Shown piece by piece: positions 1-9,106 of a stretch of DNA of 64,000 nucleotides (within the stretch, counting starts at the first letter, position 1; every line of letters starts with the position of its first letter). The DNA comes from Rhodocyclaceae bacterium (GTDB lineage: Bacteria; Pseudomonadota; Gammaproteobacteria; Burkholderiales; Rhodocyclaceae): contig JAGTRP010000002.1 of the NCBI GenBank assembly GCA_018261935.1, positions 124,001 to 188,000 of the forward strand. Reading direction: 5' to 3'. Below the pieces are notes generated by a model. The model did not search any database, was not told the DNA's origin, and was given only the letters and a program-made list of their open reading frames with translations. The translations under genes and the position numbers were made by a program.

Positions 1-1113
1 GGTCTTGACCTGCTCAGGCTTGGCCTGCAGCTTTTCGGTCTTGACCACTTCGGCCAGGACGAGGCCGAGGGAAACACGGCGGTTGGCCTGCTCGGCGAAC
101 CACTCGGGCTGGAGGGGGAAGTCCTTCACCTTCATGCCGCGCTGTTCCATGTCCTGGCGGGCGGCCTGCATGAGGCGCTGCACTTCCATCTCCACCAGGG
201 CGTTGGGAATGGCGATGGGGTTGGCCTTGAGGAGGGCATCCATGACCTGGTCCTTGAGGCGGGCTTCGATGCGGCGCTTCACTTCACGCTTCAGGTTGCC
301 CGCGATCTCTTCCCGCATCTTGGCGACGTCGCCGTCGGCGATGCCCATGCTCTGGGCAAATTCGCTATCGATTTCCGGCAGCTTGGCGGCCTGCACCTGC
401 TTGACGGTGATTTCGAACTGAACGGTCTGGCCGGCCAGATCCTTGGCGAAGTAGTCTTCCGGGAAGGTCATGTCGAAGGTCTTGGACCCGCCGGCCTTCA
501 GGCCTTCGACGGCCTTTTCGAACTCGGGCAGCATCATGCCCTGGCCGAGGACGAAGGGGTAATCGTTGGCCTGGCCGCCCTGGAAGGGCTCGCCATCCTT
601 CTTGCCGAGGAAGTCGATGACTACCCGGTCTTCCTTGGCGGCAGCCCGGTCGGTGTCTTCGTAGCTGACCCGCTGCTTGCGCAGGATATTGATGGTCTCG
701 TCGATTTCGGTGTCGCCCACTTCCAGGACCGGGCGCTCGATCTCGGCGCCGGACAGGTCGCCAGGGGTGAATTCGGGATAGACCTCGAAAATGGCGGAAA
801 ACTCGAGGTGGGAGGTGCTTTCGGTGGTCTTCGGCTCGATGCGGGGGTAGCCGGCGACGCGCAGGTTCTGGGTGGCGACGGCCTCGCCGAAGGCACGGTC
901 CAGGGCTTCGGACAGCACTTCATGGCGGGCTTGCTCGCCGTACTGCTGCTTGACGATGCTGAAGGGCACCTTGCCGGGACGGAAGCCGGACATCTTGATA
1001 TTGCGGCCCATGCGCTTCAGACGTTCGTCGAGGTTCTTCTCGACATCGGCGATGGCGATGGACAGGTCGATGCGGCGTTCCAGGTCGTTGGATTTAGCGG
1101 GAGTCGCTTCCAT
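1..1113 (-). CDS. tig: Trigger factor, C-terminus cut by window edge
   Basis: Ribosome-associated chaperone and peptidyl-prolyl isomerase that receives nascent chains at the exit tunnel. The reverse strand is open from an ATG at 1113 to the window edge (371 codons). It reads MEATPAKSNDLERRIDLSIA and contains the ribosome-docking signature GFRPGKVP near residue 45. It then passes through an FKBP-like middle part (DRVVIDFLGKKDGEPFQGG) into a helical C-terminal part. Family members are about 430 residues, so roughly 60 are missing. An AAGGA ribosome site lies just before the ATG. It is divergent from the tRNA-His gene. Identification is firm; the C-terminus is unseen. Confidence 0.96.
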   Translation of the reverse strand, partial: MEATPAKSNDLERRIDLSIAIADVEKNLDERLKRMGRNIKMSGFRPGKVPFSIVKQQYGEQARHEVLSEALDRAFGEAVATQNLRVAGYPRIEPKTTESTSHLEFSAIFEVYPEFTPGDLSGAEIERPVLEVGDTEIDETINILRKQRVSYEDTDRAAAKEDRVVIDFLGKKDGEPFQGGQANDYPFVLGQGMMLPEFEKAVEGLKAGGSKTFDMTFPEDYFAKDLAGQTVQFEITVKQVQAAKLPEIDSEFAQSMGIADGDVAKMREEIAGNLKREVKRRIEARLKDQVMDALLKANPIAIPNALVEMEVQRLMQAARQDMEQRGMKVKDFPLQPEWFAEQANRRVSLGLVLAEVVKTEKLQAKPEQVKT

Positions 1114-1209
1114 GAATTATTTCCTTCGTGACTACGGGCCGAAAAATAAAGCGGACGATTCTACCACGGCCGCTCAAATCGGCACGATCCGGCGTCGGCA
1201 CTGAAATAG

Positions 1210-1239
1210 TGGACACACGATGCGAACATCCTTTAGAAT
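1210..1239 (+). promoter_or_regulatory. Sigma-70 promoter of tRNA-His
   Basis: TGGACA (1210-1215), an 18-nt spacer and TAGAAT (1234-1239), followed at once by a GC-rich stretch (GCGCGCC). This is the usual discriminator arrangement of growth-rate and stringently controlled stable-RNA promoters. It lies about 43 nt upstream of the tRNA. Called from sequence match only. Confidence 0.6.
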
Positions 1240-1281
1240 GCGCGCCTCTTGCAGTTGGCCGGTTCGGTCAGCGGCAACGGT

Positions 1282-1358
1282 GGCGGCGTTAGCTCAGTTG
1301 GTAGAGCACTGGATTGTGGCTCCAGGTGTCGTGGGTTCGATTCCCATACGTCGCCCCA
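1282..1358 (+). tRNA. tRNA-His (GTG anticodon)
   Basis: A full cloverleaf can be folded. The acceptor stem 1283-1289 pairs with 1348-1354, with the extra G-1 (1282) opposite C73 (1355) that marks histidine tRNAs. The D stem is GCTC/GAGC. The anticodon stem CTGGA/TCCAG closes a loop with GTG at 1316-1318. The T arm contains GGGTTCGATTCCC, and the CCA end is encoded (1356-1358). Confidence 0.97.
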
Positions 1359-1365
1359 AGAATTC

Positions 1366-1397
1366 AAAGGCCCAGCGATTTTCGCTGGGCCTTTTTC
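1366..1397 (+). terminator. Intrinsic terminator of tRNA-His
   Basis: The stem GGCCCAGCG/CGCTGGGCC has flanking A and T runs and ends in TTTTT, directly after the tRNA. Confidence 0.85.
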
Positions 1398-1671
1398 GTT
1401 TGGAATGCTGCCGGAGATCGCACCGCAGGTTTCCAGCGTGGTCCAGCCAAATAGCTGGCGCCAAGGTGAGCGTAGCGCTCCATCATCTCGATATGGGCTC
1501 AGTCGCCCCGTTCAACAGCGGTTCCCCAGGCTTTCCTCGACCGGCCCACTACTGTCTAGCGACGCCTCGAAAGGCATGCAATTGGGTAGTTTCCGGCCAA
1601 ATTATTTTCGTTAGCATGATTCGCTCCTGACAGGCCTATCGGGTCAAGTCAATGCCAGTAAGGAGGGCAAG
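1398..1671 (+). other. Leader region of the exopolysaccharide locus
   Basis: There are 274 nt between the tRNA terminator and the first export gene. The stretch is AT-richer towards its end (around 1596-1620). I could not assign a convincing sigma-70 or sigma-54 promoter. The only clear element is the AGGAGGG ribosome site at 1661-1667. The operon promoter probably lies here but is not identified. Confidence 0.4.
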
Positions 1672-2301
1672 ATGATGGCGAAAGATGCTAATGGATTTGC
1701 CGCTGGACTGACCCGCTGGGCGGCCGTCGGCGTTTTCTTGGCGGTGATGGCCGGCTGTGCGAGCTATCCCCCGGCACCGGTCACGGCCGCTTCCCCGGAG
1801 TACAACTACATCATCGGCCCGGGGGACATGGTCAACATCGTCGTCTGGCGCAACCCGGAACTGTCGATGTCGGTTCCGGTCCGGCCCGACGGCAAGCTGG
1901 CCACCCCACTGGTGGATAACTTGACTGCCATTGGCAAGGACCCCTCCACCCTGGCCCGGGAAATCGAGGCCGCCCTCGGCAAGTTCATCCGGGATCCGGT
2001 GGTGACGGTGGTCGTCACCCAGTTCGTCGGTCCCTACAGCGAACAGATCCGGGTGCTGGGCGAGGCGGCCAGGCCGCAGATGCTCCCCTACAAGCAGAGA
2101 ATGACCCTGCTGGACGTGATGATCGAGGTCGGGGGGGTGACGGATTTCGCCGACGGCAACAGGGCGTCCATCTTCCGGACCTCCGAAGGCGGCAAGCAGT
2201 ACGGGGTCCGCATCAAGGATCTCGTCAAGCGCGGGGACATCAGCGCCAATGTCGACATGAAGCCAGGGGATATCGTCATCATTCCCCAGAGCTGGTTCTG
2301 A
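1672..2301 (+). CDS. epsE: XrtA-system polysaccharide export lipoprotein (Wza/EpsE-like)
   Basis: Outer-membrane polysaccharide export protein, predicted to form or help form the secretion channel. The 209-residue protein begins with a hydrophobic signal ending in a lipobox (VMAGC, Cys29). It then has the Poly_export domain start YIIGPGDMVNIVVWRNPELS and one SLBB-like repeat. The strong ribosome site AGGAGGG precedes two adjacent ATGs (1672 and 1675); either could be used. It is the first gene of the run, 22 nt before the chain-length regulator. It is short like other EpsE proteins, lacking the long C-terminal helix of classical Wza. Family assignment is secure; the gene symbol follows the Methylobacillus EPS nomenclature. 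Confidence 0.92.
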   Translation: MMAKDANGFAAGLTRWAAVGVFLAVMAGCASYPPAPVTAASPEYNYIIGPGDMVNIVVWRNPELSMSVPVRPDGKLATPLVDNLTAIGKDPSTLAREIEAALGKFIRDPVVTVVVTQFVGPYSEQIRVLGEAARPQMLPYKQRMTLLDVMIEVGGVTDFADGNRASIFRTSEGGKQYGVRIKDLVKRGDISANVDMKPGDIVIIPQSWF

Positions 2302-2323
2302 ACAGGCAGCGGGAAATACGTCA

Positions 2324-3913
2324 ATGGATGATCTGATCCGCCAAGCCGTCAGTAACCTCCGGGCCATGTGGAAACACCGCTGGCTCGGAGTCCTCGTCGC
2401 GTGGCTCGTCGCCGCGGCCGGGTCGGTGGGCATTGCGCTCTTTCCGAACAAGTACGAGGCCTCCGCCCGTATCTATGTAGACACCCAATCCATATTGAAG
2501 CCCTTGATGACCGGATTGGCCGTGCAGCCCAACATCGATCAGCAGATCGTCATGTTGAGCCGGACGCTGATCAATCGGCCCAATGTGGAAAAACTGATCC
2601 GCATGGCGGACCTCGATCTCGAAAGCCAGACCAAGGAAGACAAGGACAGCCTTGTCGATGGCCTGATCAAGAGCATCGAGATCAAGAGCGCCTCGTCAGC
2701 GCCGGGAGCCCCGGCCCCGGGGGCGCGGGACAACCTTTACAGCATCACCTACCGCCACACGGATCCGGAGAAGGCCCGGCGGGTGGTGCAGTCCCTGGTC
2801 TCCATCTTCGTCGAATCCAGCATGGGCGACACGCGCAAGGATACGGATTCCGCCAGGAAATTCCTCGACGAGCAGATCAAGGTTTACGAGAAGAAACTGG
2901 AGGTCGCCGAGAACCGCCTCAAGGAATTCAAACTGCGCAACCTGGAAATTCAGGCGGAAGACGGAAGGAGCATGGGCAACCGCCTGGCGGAAATCGGCAA
3001 CGAACTGAACAAGGCCCGGCTGGATTTGCGGGAGGCGGAAAATTCCCGGGACGCCCTGAAGCGCCAGATCGTCGGCGAAGACCCCGTTCTCCTCCCCGAT
3101 GGCCAGGATTCCGAAAACGGCATCGCCATCCCGGATATAGATAGCCGCATCGATGTCCAGAAGCGCAACCTGGACACCCTGCTGCAGCGCTACACCGAGC
3201 AGCACCCGGACGTCCTCGGCGCGCGCCGCATGATCAAGGATCTGGAAGAGCAGAAGCGCCAGGAAATCGCTGCCCGTAGAAAGGCTGGCCCAGGCAATGG
3301 GGCCATGGCGGTCAGCAACAATCCGGTATACCAGCAGTTGAGGATATCCCTGGCGGAAGCGGAAGCCAACGTCGCCTCCCTGCGCACGCGGGTGCAGGAA
3401 TTCGAGTCCCGGCAGCAGCACATGAAGGAGCTGATGAAGATCGCTCCCCAGATCGAGGCGGAATTGGCGCAGCTGAACCGGGACTACGAAGTGACCAAGA
3501 AGAACTACGAGGGGCTGGTGACACGGCGCGAGTCGGCCGATATTTCCGGCAACCTGGACTCGGTGGCCGGGATGGCGGATTTCCGCCTCGTCGATCCACC
3601 CCGGGTGGCGCCGAAGCCGGTGGCGCCGAACCGGCTTCTTCTCCTACCCTTGGCATTACTGCTCAGCCTCGCGGCAGGGGTGTTCGCAACCTTCGTCGCC
3701 AGCCGGCTGCGCCCCGTGTTCTTCGATTCCCGCCTCCTGCGTCAGGTGACCAGTTTGCCCTTGCTCGGCAGCGTTTACCTGGTCGAAAGCGAATCCGGCC
3801 GGCATCAGGAAAAGAGCGAATTAAGACGTTTCTTCGTCGCATCCGGTGGCCTGCTGGCGGCTTTTGGCGCCGGATTGGCGGTCCTGGTGGCGATGTCAAA
3901 AACCGTAGTCTGA
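2324..3913 (+). CDS. epsF: XrtA-system polysaccharide chain-length determinant (Wzz-type)
   Basis: Inner-membrane co-polymerase that sets polymer length and works with the autokinase downstream. In its 529 residues the first transmembrane segment lies near 20-40 (WLGVLVAWLVAAAGSVGIAL). A large periplasmic part with long charged coiled-coil stretches follows (about 180-400). A second hydrophobic segment is near 430-452 after the proline-rich PPRVAPKPVAPNR, and a third sits at the very C-terminus. PCP family members usually end after the second one, so the third is typical of the exosortase-linked subtype. It begins 22 nt after epsE and ends 9 nt before epsG, so the three are surely cotranscribed. 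Confidence 0.92.
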   Translation: MDDLIRQAVSNLRAMWKHRWLGVLVAWLVAAAGSVGIALFPNKYEASARIYVDTQSILKPLMTGLAVQPNIDQQIVMLSRTLINRPNVEKLIRMADLDLESQTKEDKDSLVDGLIKSIEIKSASSAPGAPAPGARDNLYSITYRHTDPEKARRVVQSLVSIFVESSMGDTRKDTDSARKFLDEQIKVYEKKLEVAENRLKEFKLRNLEIQAEDGRSMGNRLAEIGNELNKARLDLREAENSRDALKRQIVGEDPVLLPDGQDSENGIAIPDIDSRIDVQKRNLDTLLQRYTEQHPDVLGARRMIKDLEEQKRQEIAARRKAGPGNGAMAVSNNPVYQQLRISLAEAEANVASLRTRVQEFESRQQHMKELMKIAPQIEAELAQLNRDYEVTKKNYEGLVTRRESADISGNLDSVAGMADFRLVDPPRVAPKPVAPNRLLLLPLALLLSLAAGVFATFVASRLRPVFFDSRLLRQVTSLPLLGSVYLVESESGRHQEKSELRRFFVASGGLLAAFGAGLAVLVAMSKTVV

Positions 3914-3922
3914 GGAAGACTT

Positions 3923-4903
3923 ATGAGCAGCTTAATCGAGCAAGCGGCCAAGCGTCTGGCCCAACTGCGGCAGGCCGGCGTCGAGCTGCCCACCCCCGTC
4001 CCAGGGCCGGAGGAGGGGAGTGGGCCGGAAACCATCGTGGGCGAATCCTCCATCACGGCAGCCATGACCCTGGCCCTGGCCGGCGACAAGGTGGAGGAAC
4101 CCGGCCCGGCTTATGCCGAGCCGCCAATGATCGGCCCTCTGCCGGCGCCAACGGGCATCCGGCGGAAGCGGGTGGAAATCGACCTGGAAGCCATGGCGGC
4201 GGCCGGGATGGTCAGCCCCCAGGCTCCCGGCTCCCAGATCGCTGAACAATACCGGGTGATCAAGCGGCCGCTCCTCATCAATGCCACCGGCAGGGGCTCG
4301 ATTCCGCCAGTGGCCAACGGCAATCTGATCATGGTTACCAGCGCCTTGCCCCGGGAAGGCAAGACCTTCAACGCCATCAACCTGGCCATGAGCATCGCCA
4401 CCGAACTGGACCGCACGGTGATGCTCGTGGATGCGGACGTGGCGCGGCCATCGGTGCTGCAGCTGCTGGGCCTGCCGGCGGAGCCCGGCCTGCTGGATCT
4501 GCTCCAGGACGATTCCCTCTCCGTCGCCAACGTCCTCCTCAAGACCAATGTGGAGAAACTCTCCATCCTGCCCAGCGGTACACCCCATCCCCGGGCAACG
4601 GAACTCCTCGCCAGCGATGCCATGGTCAGACTGCTGAACGACATGGCCGGCAGGTACAAGGACCGCATCATCATTTTCGACTCGCCCCCCCTCCTGGTGA
4701 CCACGGAATCCCACGTACTGGCCTCCCATATGGGGCAGGTCGTCCTGGTCATCGAGGCCGAGCGCACCCTGCAGAGCGAGGTGGCCCAGGCGCTGGCCAC
4801 CATCGATGCCTGCCCGGTAAAACTGACCATCCTCAACAAGGCAAAGGTGGAATTCAAATCGGGTTATAGTCATGGTTACGGCTACGCTTACGGCTACGGA
4901 TAA
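3923..4903 (+). CDS. epsG: XrtA-associated tyrosine autokinase (BY-kinase)
   Basis: Cytoplasmic bacterial tyrosine kinase that pairs with the Wzz-type protein to control polymerisation and export. In its 326 residues the Walker A motif LPREGKTFNAIN has Lys147, Walker A' VDADVARP has Asp170, and a Walker B-like IIIFDSPPLL follows. The C-terminus is the tyrosine cluster SGYSHGYGYAYGYG, the expected autophosphorylation tail. About 110 residues of variable N-terminal sequence precede the kinase core. A dedicated phosphatase candidate sits at the far end of the locus (60937-61542). Confidence 0.93.
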   Translation: MSSLIEQAAKRLAQLRQAGVELPTPVPGPEEGSGPETIVGESSITAAMTLALAGDKVEEPGPAYAEPPMIGPLPAPTGIRRKRVEIDLEAMAAAGMVSPQAPGSQIAEQYRVIKRPLLINATGRGSIPPVANGNLIMVTSALPREGKTFNAINLAMSIATELDRTVMLVDADVARPSVLQLLGLPAEPGLLDLLQDDSLSVANVLLKTNVEKLSILPSGTPHPRATELLASDAMVRLLNDMAGRYKDRIIIFDSPPLLVTTESHVLASHMGQVVLVIEAERTLQSEVAQALATIDACPVKLTILNKAKVEFKSGYSHGYGYAYGYG

Positions 4904-4927
4904 TTTTTTTCCTCCTCGAAAACTTTT

Positions 4928-6619
4928 ATGATTCCTGCCTACGATTCGTGGTTGCGCCATCAAGATAGAAAGTTCGCGGTCGCCTGCTCCGTGTTGGGGG
5001 CAGCGGCCATGGGATTGGGGGGAACGGCACAGGCCCAGGCACAGACGGATGCAGGGCAGCCTGCAACGGCGGTGACCACGCCGGGACCGATACCGGCCCC
5101 GGCCGGAAGGGCGGGCACCGGCCCGGCTGCCCAGCCGACCATCCCTCCCTTGGGACAGGAAACCACGGTCCCTCCCAGGCATGGCCTGTCCATCGTTCCG
5201 CGCATCACGGTGGCGGAAACCCTGACCGACAACGTCGCCCCCAGCAGCGGCGTCAAGCGCAGCGACCAGATTACCGAGATCGCGCCGGGAATACGCATCG
5301 ACAGCGACGGCGCGCGCCTCAAGGCCCACCTGGATTACCAGTTGCGCCAGCTTTTCTACGCCCAGGAATCGGGGCGCCAGAACACCCAGAACCACCTCAA
5401 CGCCTTCGGCACCCTGGAAGCGGTGGACAAGTGGCTGTACGTCGACGCCAGTGGAGTGGTGGCGCAGCAGGAAATCTCCCCCTTCCGGCTGCAGTCGGCC
5501 AGCAACACCACCATCAACCCGAACCGGGTCGAGACCTCCAGTTTCCGCGTTTCGCCCTATGCCCGAGGCAGATTGTCGGGGACGGCCGATTACGAGCTGC
5601 GCTACGACCGGTCGGCCACCCGCAGCAGCTCGGCCTTCGCAGCGGATGTGGATACCGATGAATGGCGGGGGATACTCAAGAGCACGACGCCCTTGTCGGT
5701 CATGGACTGGAGGCTGGACGCCAGCCACAGGAATACCGATTACAGCGGCGGTGGCCGCAGCAATGTCGACGACCACTGGCGCGCCCAGCTCGGCTATCGC
5801 TTAGATCCCGAATTCCGGGTATCCGCCAGCGCCGGCCAGGAGGACAACAACTACGGCAGCGCCACCAAGGAGTCCCATGGCCTCTACGGCTACGGTTTCG
5901 ATTGGCTGCCCAGCGACCGCACCCGGGTGTCGGCCTTCCGGGAGACCCGGTTCTTCGGCCATGGCCACAATGTCAGCGTCGACCATCGCACTCCCCTGAC
6001 GGCCTTGAGGTTCACCGACGTCCAGGATGTCGCCGTCCTGCCGAGCCGGTTTACCGCCGTCGGCCTGGGCTCCATCCACGACCTCCTGTTTACCCAGCTC
6101 ACTTCCAGCATCGCCGATCCGGTCGAAAGATCGAGGTATGTGGACAGCCTGCTGCAGCAACTGGGCATCGCACCCAACGCGGTGGTGACCCGGGGCTTCC
6201 TCACCTCCCGGGTGTCGGTGCAGCGCCGCCAGGAACTGGCCTATTCCCTGCAGGGCAGGCGGGACGTGCTGACCCTGTCGGCGGCGCGAACCGAACACAA
6301 GGCCGTCGGCCCGGACGCCGGGGCCAACGACATCTTCACCGTATCGGGCAACATCAGGCAGCGCGGCGTCGCCGCCAATTTCGCTCACCGCCTGACGCCC
6401 CTGTCATCCCTTGGCCTGGTCGTCTCCCAGCAGCACAGTTCGGGCTCGACCAGCGCGGATCTCGGCAACCGCTTGAGGTCCTTCCACGTGAGTTTCTCGA
6501 CCCGGCTCGGTCCCCAGACGACGGCTTCCCTGGGTGCCCGCCGGGTGCTCTTCGACAGCAGGACCGCGCCGTCGTACATGGAAAGCGCGCTGTTGGCATC
6601 ATTGACCGCGTTCTTCTGA
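4928..6619 (+). CDS. PEP-CTERM-system-associated outer-membrane beta-barrel (TIGR03016-like)
   Basis: A 563-residue protein with an N-terminal signal peptide (AAAMGLGGTAQAQAQ) and a Pro/Ala-rich spacer. A long run of alternating amphipathic strands follows. It ends in Phe-Phe, the usual C-terminal signal for outer-membrane barrel insertion. It follows the autokinase by 24 nt, which is the conserved place of the TIGR03016 family in exosortase A loci. The function is not proven; a role in polysaccharide export across the outer membrane is inferred. A terminator follows, so the first transcription unit may end here. Confidence 0.85.
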   Translation: MIPAYDSWLRHQDRKFAVACSVLGAAAMGLGGTAQAQAQTDAGQPATAVTTPGPIPAPAGRAGTGPAAQPTIPPLGQETTVPPRHGLSIVPRITVAETLTDNVAPSSGVKRSDQITEIAPGIRIDSDGARLKAHLDYQLRQLFYAQESGRQNTQNHLNAFGTLEAVDKWLYVDASGVVAQQEISPFRLQSASNTTINPNRVETSSFRVSPYARGRLSGTADYELRYDRSATRSSSAFAADVDTDEWRGILKSTTPLSVMDWRLDASHRNTDYSGGGRSNVDDHWRAQLGYRLDPEFRVSASAGQEDNNYGSATKESHGLYGYGFDWLPSDRTRVSAFRETRFFGHGHNVSVDHRTPLTALRFTDVQDVAVLPSRFTAVGLGSIHDLLFTQLTSSIADPVERSRYVDSLLQQLGIAPNAVVTRGFLTSRVSVQRRQELAYSLQGRRDVLTLSAARTEHKAVGPDAGANDIFTVSGNIRQRGVAANFAHRLTPLSSLGLVVSQQHSSGSTSADLGNRLRSFHVSFSTRLGPQTTASLGARRVLFDSRTAPSYMESALLASLTAFF

Positions 6620-6643
6620 TCCGCCTCCGTCCCCGCTCTTCCT

Positions 6644-6676
6644 GAAGCCCGACCGCTGGTCGGGCTTCTTGTTTTT
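6644..6676 (+). terminator. Intrinsic terminator after the export genes
   Basis: The perfect 11-bp stem GAAGCCCGACC / GGTCGGGCTTC with a 3-nt loop is followed by TTGTTTTT. Confidence 0.85.
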
Positions 6677-6821
6677 GTGCCGCTCCAGCCGCGGGCTGCC
6701 TGCTTTTGTATTACTTATTGCATACCCTGGAAATGCTGGCGTTCACCTATATGCCAGGCCTGGGCCCGAGCGTACGTTAGCCGCCTAACACATACGCCGT
6801 CGGAAAGGTCTCCAGAACGCC

Positions 6822-7928
6822 ATGTACGAAGCCTTCTATGGTTTGAACAGCAAGCCCTTCCAGCTCAATCCCGATCCGTCGTTCTACTTCGGCAGCAAGC
6901 AGCATCGCCGGGCTACCGCCTATCTCGAGTACGGCATGCACCAGAACGAGGGCTTCATCGTCGTGACGGGGGAGGTGGGGGCCGGGAAGACCACCATCGT
7001 GCGCGGGCTGCTGGACGGCCTAGACCGCAACAAGGTGGTGGCTGCCCATCTGGTCAGCACCCAGCTGGACGCCGACGACACCCTGCGCCTGGTGGGGGCC
7101 GCCTTCGGCATACGGACCAAGGATGTGTCCAAGTCCGATCTCCTGATGGCCCTGGAGGCCTTCCTGGTCGGCGTCACCGGCCAGGGCAAGCGCTGCCTGC
7201 TCATCGTGGACGAAGCCCAGAACCTCACACCCCGGGCGGTGGAGGAACTGCGCATGCTGTCCAACTTCCAGTTCAGCAACCATGCCCTGCTGCAGAGCTT
7301 CCTGGTGGGGCAGCCGGAATTCCGCCAGATCCTGCAGAGCCCCCACATGCAGCAACTGCGGCAGCGGGTCATCGCCTCCTGCCATATCGGCCCCATGGCC
7401 CAGGAGGAAACCCAGGGCTATATCGAGCACCGCCTGAAATGCGCAGGCTCCCAGGGCAGCCCTTCCTTCGAGCCGGAAGCCTATACCGCCGTCTTCCGGG
7501 CCAGCGGCGGCATCCCGCGGCGCATCAATGCCCTCTGCGACCGCCTCCTGCTGATGGGATTCCTGGAAGGGAAGACCTGTTTTTCGGGGGCGGACGTGGA
7601 GGCGGTGGCCAGGGAAATCCACGAAGAAACCCTGGCTCCCGTCGGCAAGCCGGTTCCCGGCGATGGTGCCGGATCCATCCCCATGCCGCCGGTGGAGGGC
7701 GACGCCGGCGATGTCGATTGGTCCGTCCTGGGAACGGACCGGGAAGCGCTCCGCGACATGCCCCAGATCGTCGCCTGCCTCAACGCCAGCTACGTAGGCG
7801 AGCGGCTGCTGCGGATGGAGCGCAGCTTGCTCCGCCTGGAGCAGATCCATTCGGCCACCCTGAACCTGCTGCGGCAGATGTTCACGGATGTCCGCAAGCA
7901 GCCCCTGGTCAAGGACAATTCGGCATGA
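6822..7928 (+). CDS. XrtA/PEP-CTERM-associated AAA ATPase (ExeA-like)
   Basis: An ATPase of the ExeA/GspA type found in most exosortase A loci; its role in secretion or assembly is unproven. In its 368 residues the start MYEAFYGLNSKPFQLNPDPS is characteristic of the family. Walker A GEVGAGKTT contains Lys56 and Walker B LLIVDEAQNL contains Asp130. A sensor-like GGIPRRINALCDRLL follows. The C-terminal 100 residues are variable and end in a predicted helix. It is 200 nt after the terminator at 6644-6676, so a new promoter is expected between 6677 and 6821, although none is obvious. It overlaps the next gene by 4 nt. Confidence 0.9.
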   Translation: MYEAFYGLNSKPFQLNPDPSFYFGSKQHRRATAYLEYGMHQNEGFIVVTGEVGAGKTTIVRGLLDGLDRNKVVAAHLVSTQLDADDTLRLVGAAFGIRTKDVSKSDLLMALEAFLVGVTGQGKRCLLIVDEAQNLTPRAVEELRMLSNFQFSNHALLQSFLVGQPEFRQILQSPHMQQLRQRVIASCHIGPMAQEETQGYIEHRLKCAGSQGSPSFEPEAYTAVFRASGGIPRRINALCDRLLLMGFLEGKTCFSGADVEAVAREIHEETLAPVGKPVPGDGAGSIPMPPVEGDAGDVDWSVLGTDREALRDMPQIVACLNASYVGERLLRMERSLLRLEQIHSATLNLLRQMFTDVRKQPLVKDNSA

Positions 7929-9094
7929 CGGCCAGCCTGTGGCCCACGGGCCTCGGCCCCGTCGCCTGCGTGGTGGGGGCCCGTCCCAACTTCATGAAGA
8001 TGGCGCCTATCCTGCGCGCCTTCGCCGCCCATGATCCCCCTTTGCCGGCCCTCCTGGTCCATACCGGCCAGCATTACGACCGGGATATGAGCGACCGCCT
8101 GTTCGAAGAGCTGGGCCTGCCCCGTCCCGACATTAATCTGGAGGTGGGCTCGGGGAGCCACGCGGTGCAGACTGCCGAGATCATGCGCCGCTTCGAGCCG
8201 GTGGTGGACGAGAAGGGGCCGAGCGCCGTGCTGGTGGTGGGGGATGTGAACTCCACCCTGGCCTGCAGCCTGGTGGCGGTGAAGAAGGGCATCCCGGTGG
8301 TGCATGTGGAGTCCGGGCTGCGCAGCCACGACCGCACCATGCCGGAGGAGATCAACCGCGTCCTCACCGACCAGATCGCCGACCGGCTCTACACCACCGA
8401 GCGGGGCGCCATGGCCAACCTGGCCCGGGAGGGAATCTCCGCCGAACGCATCGGCTTCGTCGGCAATGTCATGATCGACTCCCTGCTGGGCAATCGCCGA
8501 CGGGCCCGCCCCCCCGGGGAAATCCTGGCCGCGGCCGGGGCCGATGCCGCCCTTTTGGCCGGCGCTGCGGAATACGGCCTGGTGACCCTGCATCGGCCCG
8601 CCAATGTGGACCAGCCCGAGACCCTGGAGCCCTTGCTCGCCACCCTGCGGGAAGTATCGGAAAGGCTGCCCCTGGTCTTTGCCCTGCATCCCCGCACCCG
8701 GGCCCATATCGAGCGCTTCGGCCTGCGCGGCCTGGCCGAGAGTCCCCGCATGATCCTGCTGCCGCCCCAGGGCTACCTGGAAATGCTGGGGCTGATGGCC
8801 GGCGCCACCGTGGTACTGACCGATTCCGGCGGGCTGCAGGAGGAGACCACCGCCCTCGGCATCCCCTGCCTGACCCTGCGGGAAAACACCGAGCGGCCGA
8901 TTACCGTCGAGGAGGGCACCAATACCGTGGTCGGCCGGGAGCGGGCCGCCATCCTCGGGGGGGTCGATGAAATCATGCTGGGGGGCGGCAAGCGGGGCAG
9001 GGTGCCGGAGCTGTGGGATGGCCGGGCCGCCGAGCGCATCGCCGCCGATCTCGGCCGGTGGCTGCCCCGGCGCCACGGGCCGGGTGGAAATTGA
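7925..9094 (+). CDS. wecB: UDP-N-acetylglucosamine 2-epimerase (non-hydrolysing)
   Basis: Interconverts UDP-GlcNAc and UDP-ManNAc in the cytoplasm, supplying ManNAc-type sugars. In its 389 residues the N-terminal GARPNFMKMAPILRAF, HTGQHYDRDMSD, VVGDVNST, HVESGLRSHDRTMPEEINR, TLHRPANVD and TDSGGLQEE are all classical 2-epimerase motifs. The start is set by the ATGA overlap with the upstream ATPase. The frame stays open upstream to 6677, but that part has no homology-like features. With the dehydrogenases at 20403 and 56530, the set could supply acidic amino sugars such as ManNAcA (inference). Confidence 0.95.
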   Translation: MTASLWPTGLGPVACVVGARPNFMKMAPILRAFAAHDPPLPALLVHTGQHYDRDMSDRLFEELGLPRPDINLEVGSGSHAVQTAEIMRRFEPVVDEKGPSAVLVVGDVNSTLACSLVAVKKGIPVVHVESGLRSHDRTMPEEINRVLTDQIADRLYTTERGAMANLAREGISAERIGFVGNVMIDSLLGNRRRARPPGEILAAAGADAALLAGAAEYGLVTLHRPANVDQPETLEPLLATLREVSERLPLVFALHPRTRAHIERFGLRGLAESPRMILLPPQGYLEMLGLMAGATVVLTDSGGLQEETTALGIPCLTLRENTERPITVEEGTNTVVGRERAAILGGVDEIMLGGGKRGRVPELWDGRAAERIAADLGRWLPRRHGPGGN

Positions 9095-9106
9095 CGGAGT
9101 CCCGCC

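Noticed and set aside
1282-1358. tRNA-His as an integration site for the whole locus
   Set aside because: I found no integrase gene and no duplicate of the tRNA 3' end elsewhere in the window.
3932-5776. Long open frame on the - strand opposite the autokinase and barrel genes
   Set aside because: It lies wholly opposite genes with clear motifs; long antisense frames are expected at this GC content. The same applies to 7790-10018, 16801-19038, 21647-23647 and 50304-52184 on the - strand and 39100-41196 on the + strand.
6677-7924. Long N-terminal extension of the 2-epimerase
   Set aside because: The extension is an out-of-frame reading of the ATPase gene; the epimerase fold starts at 7925.
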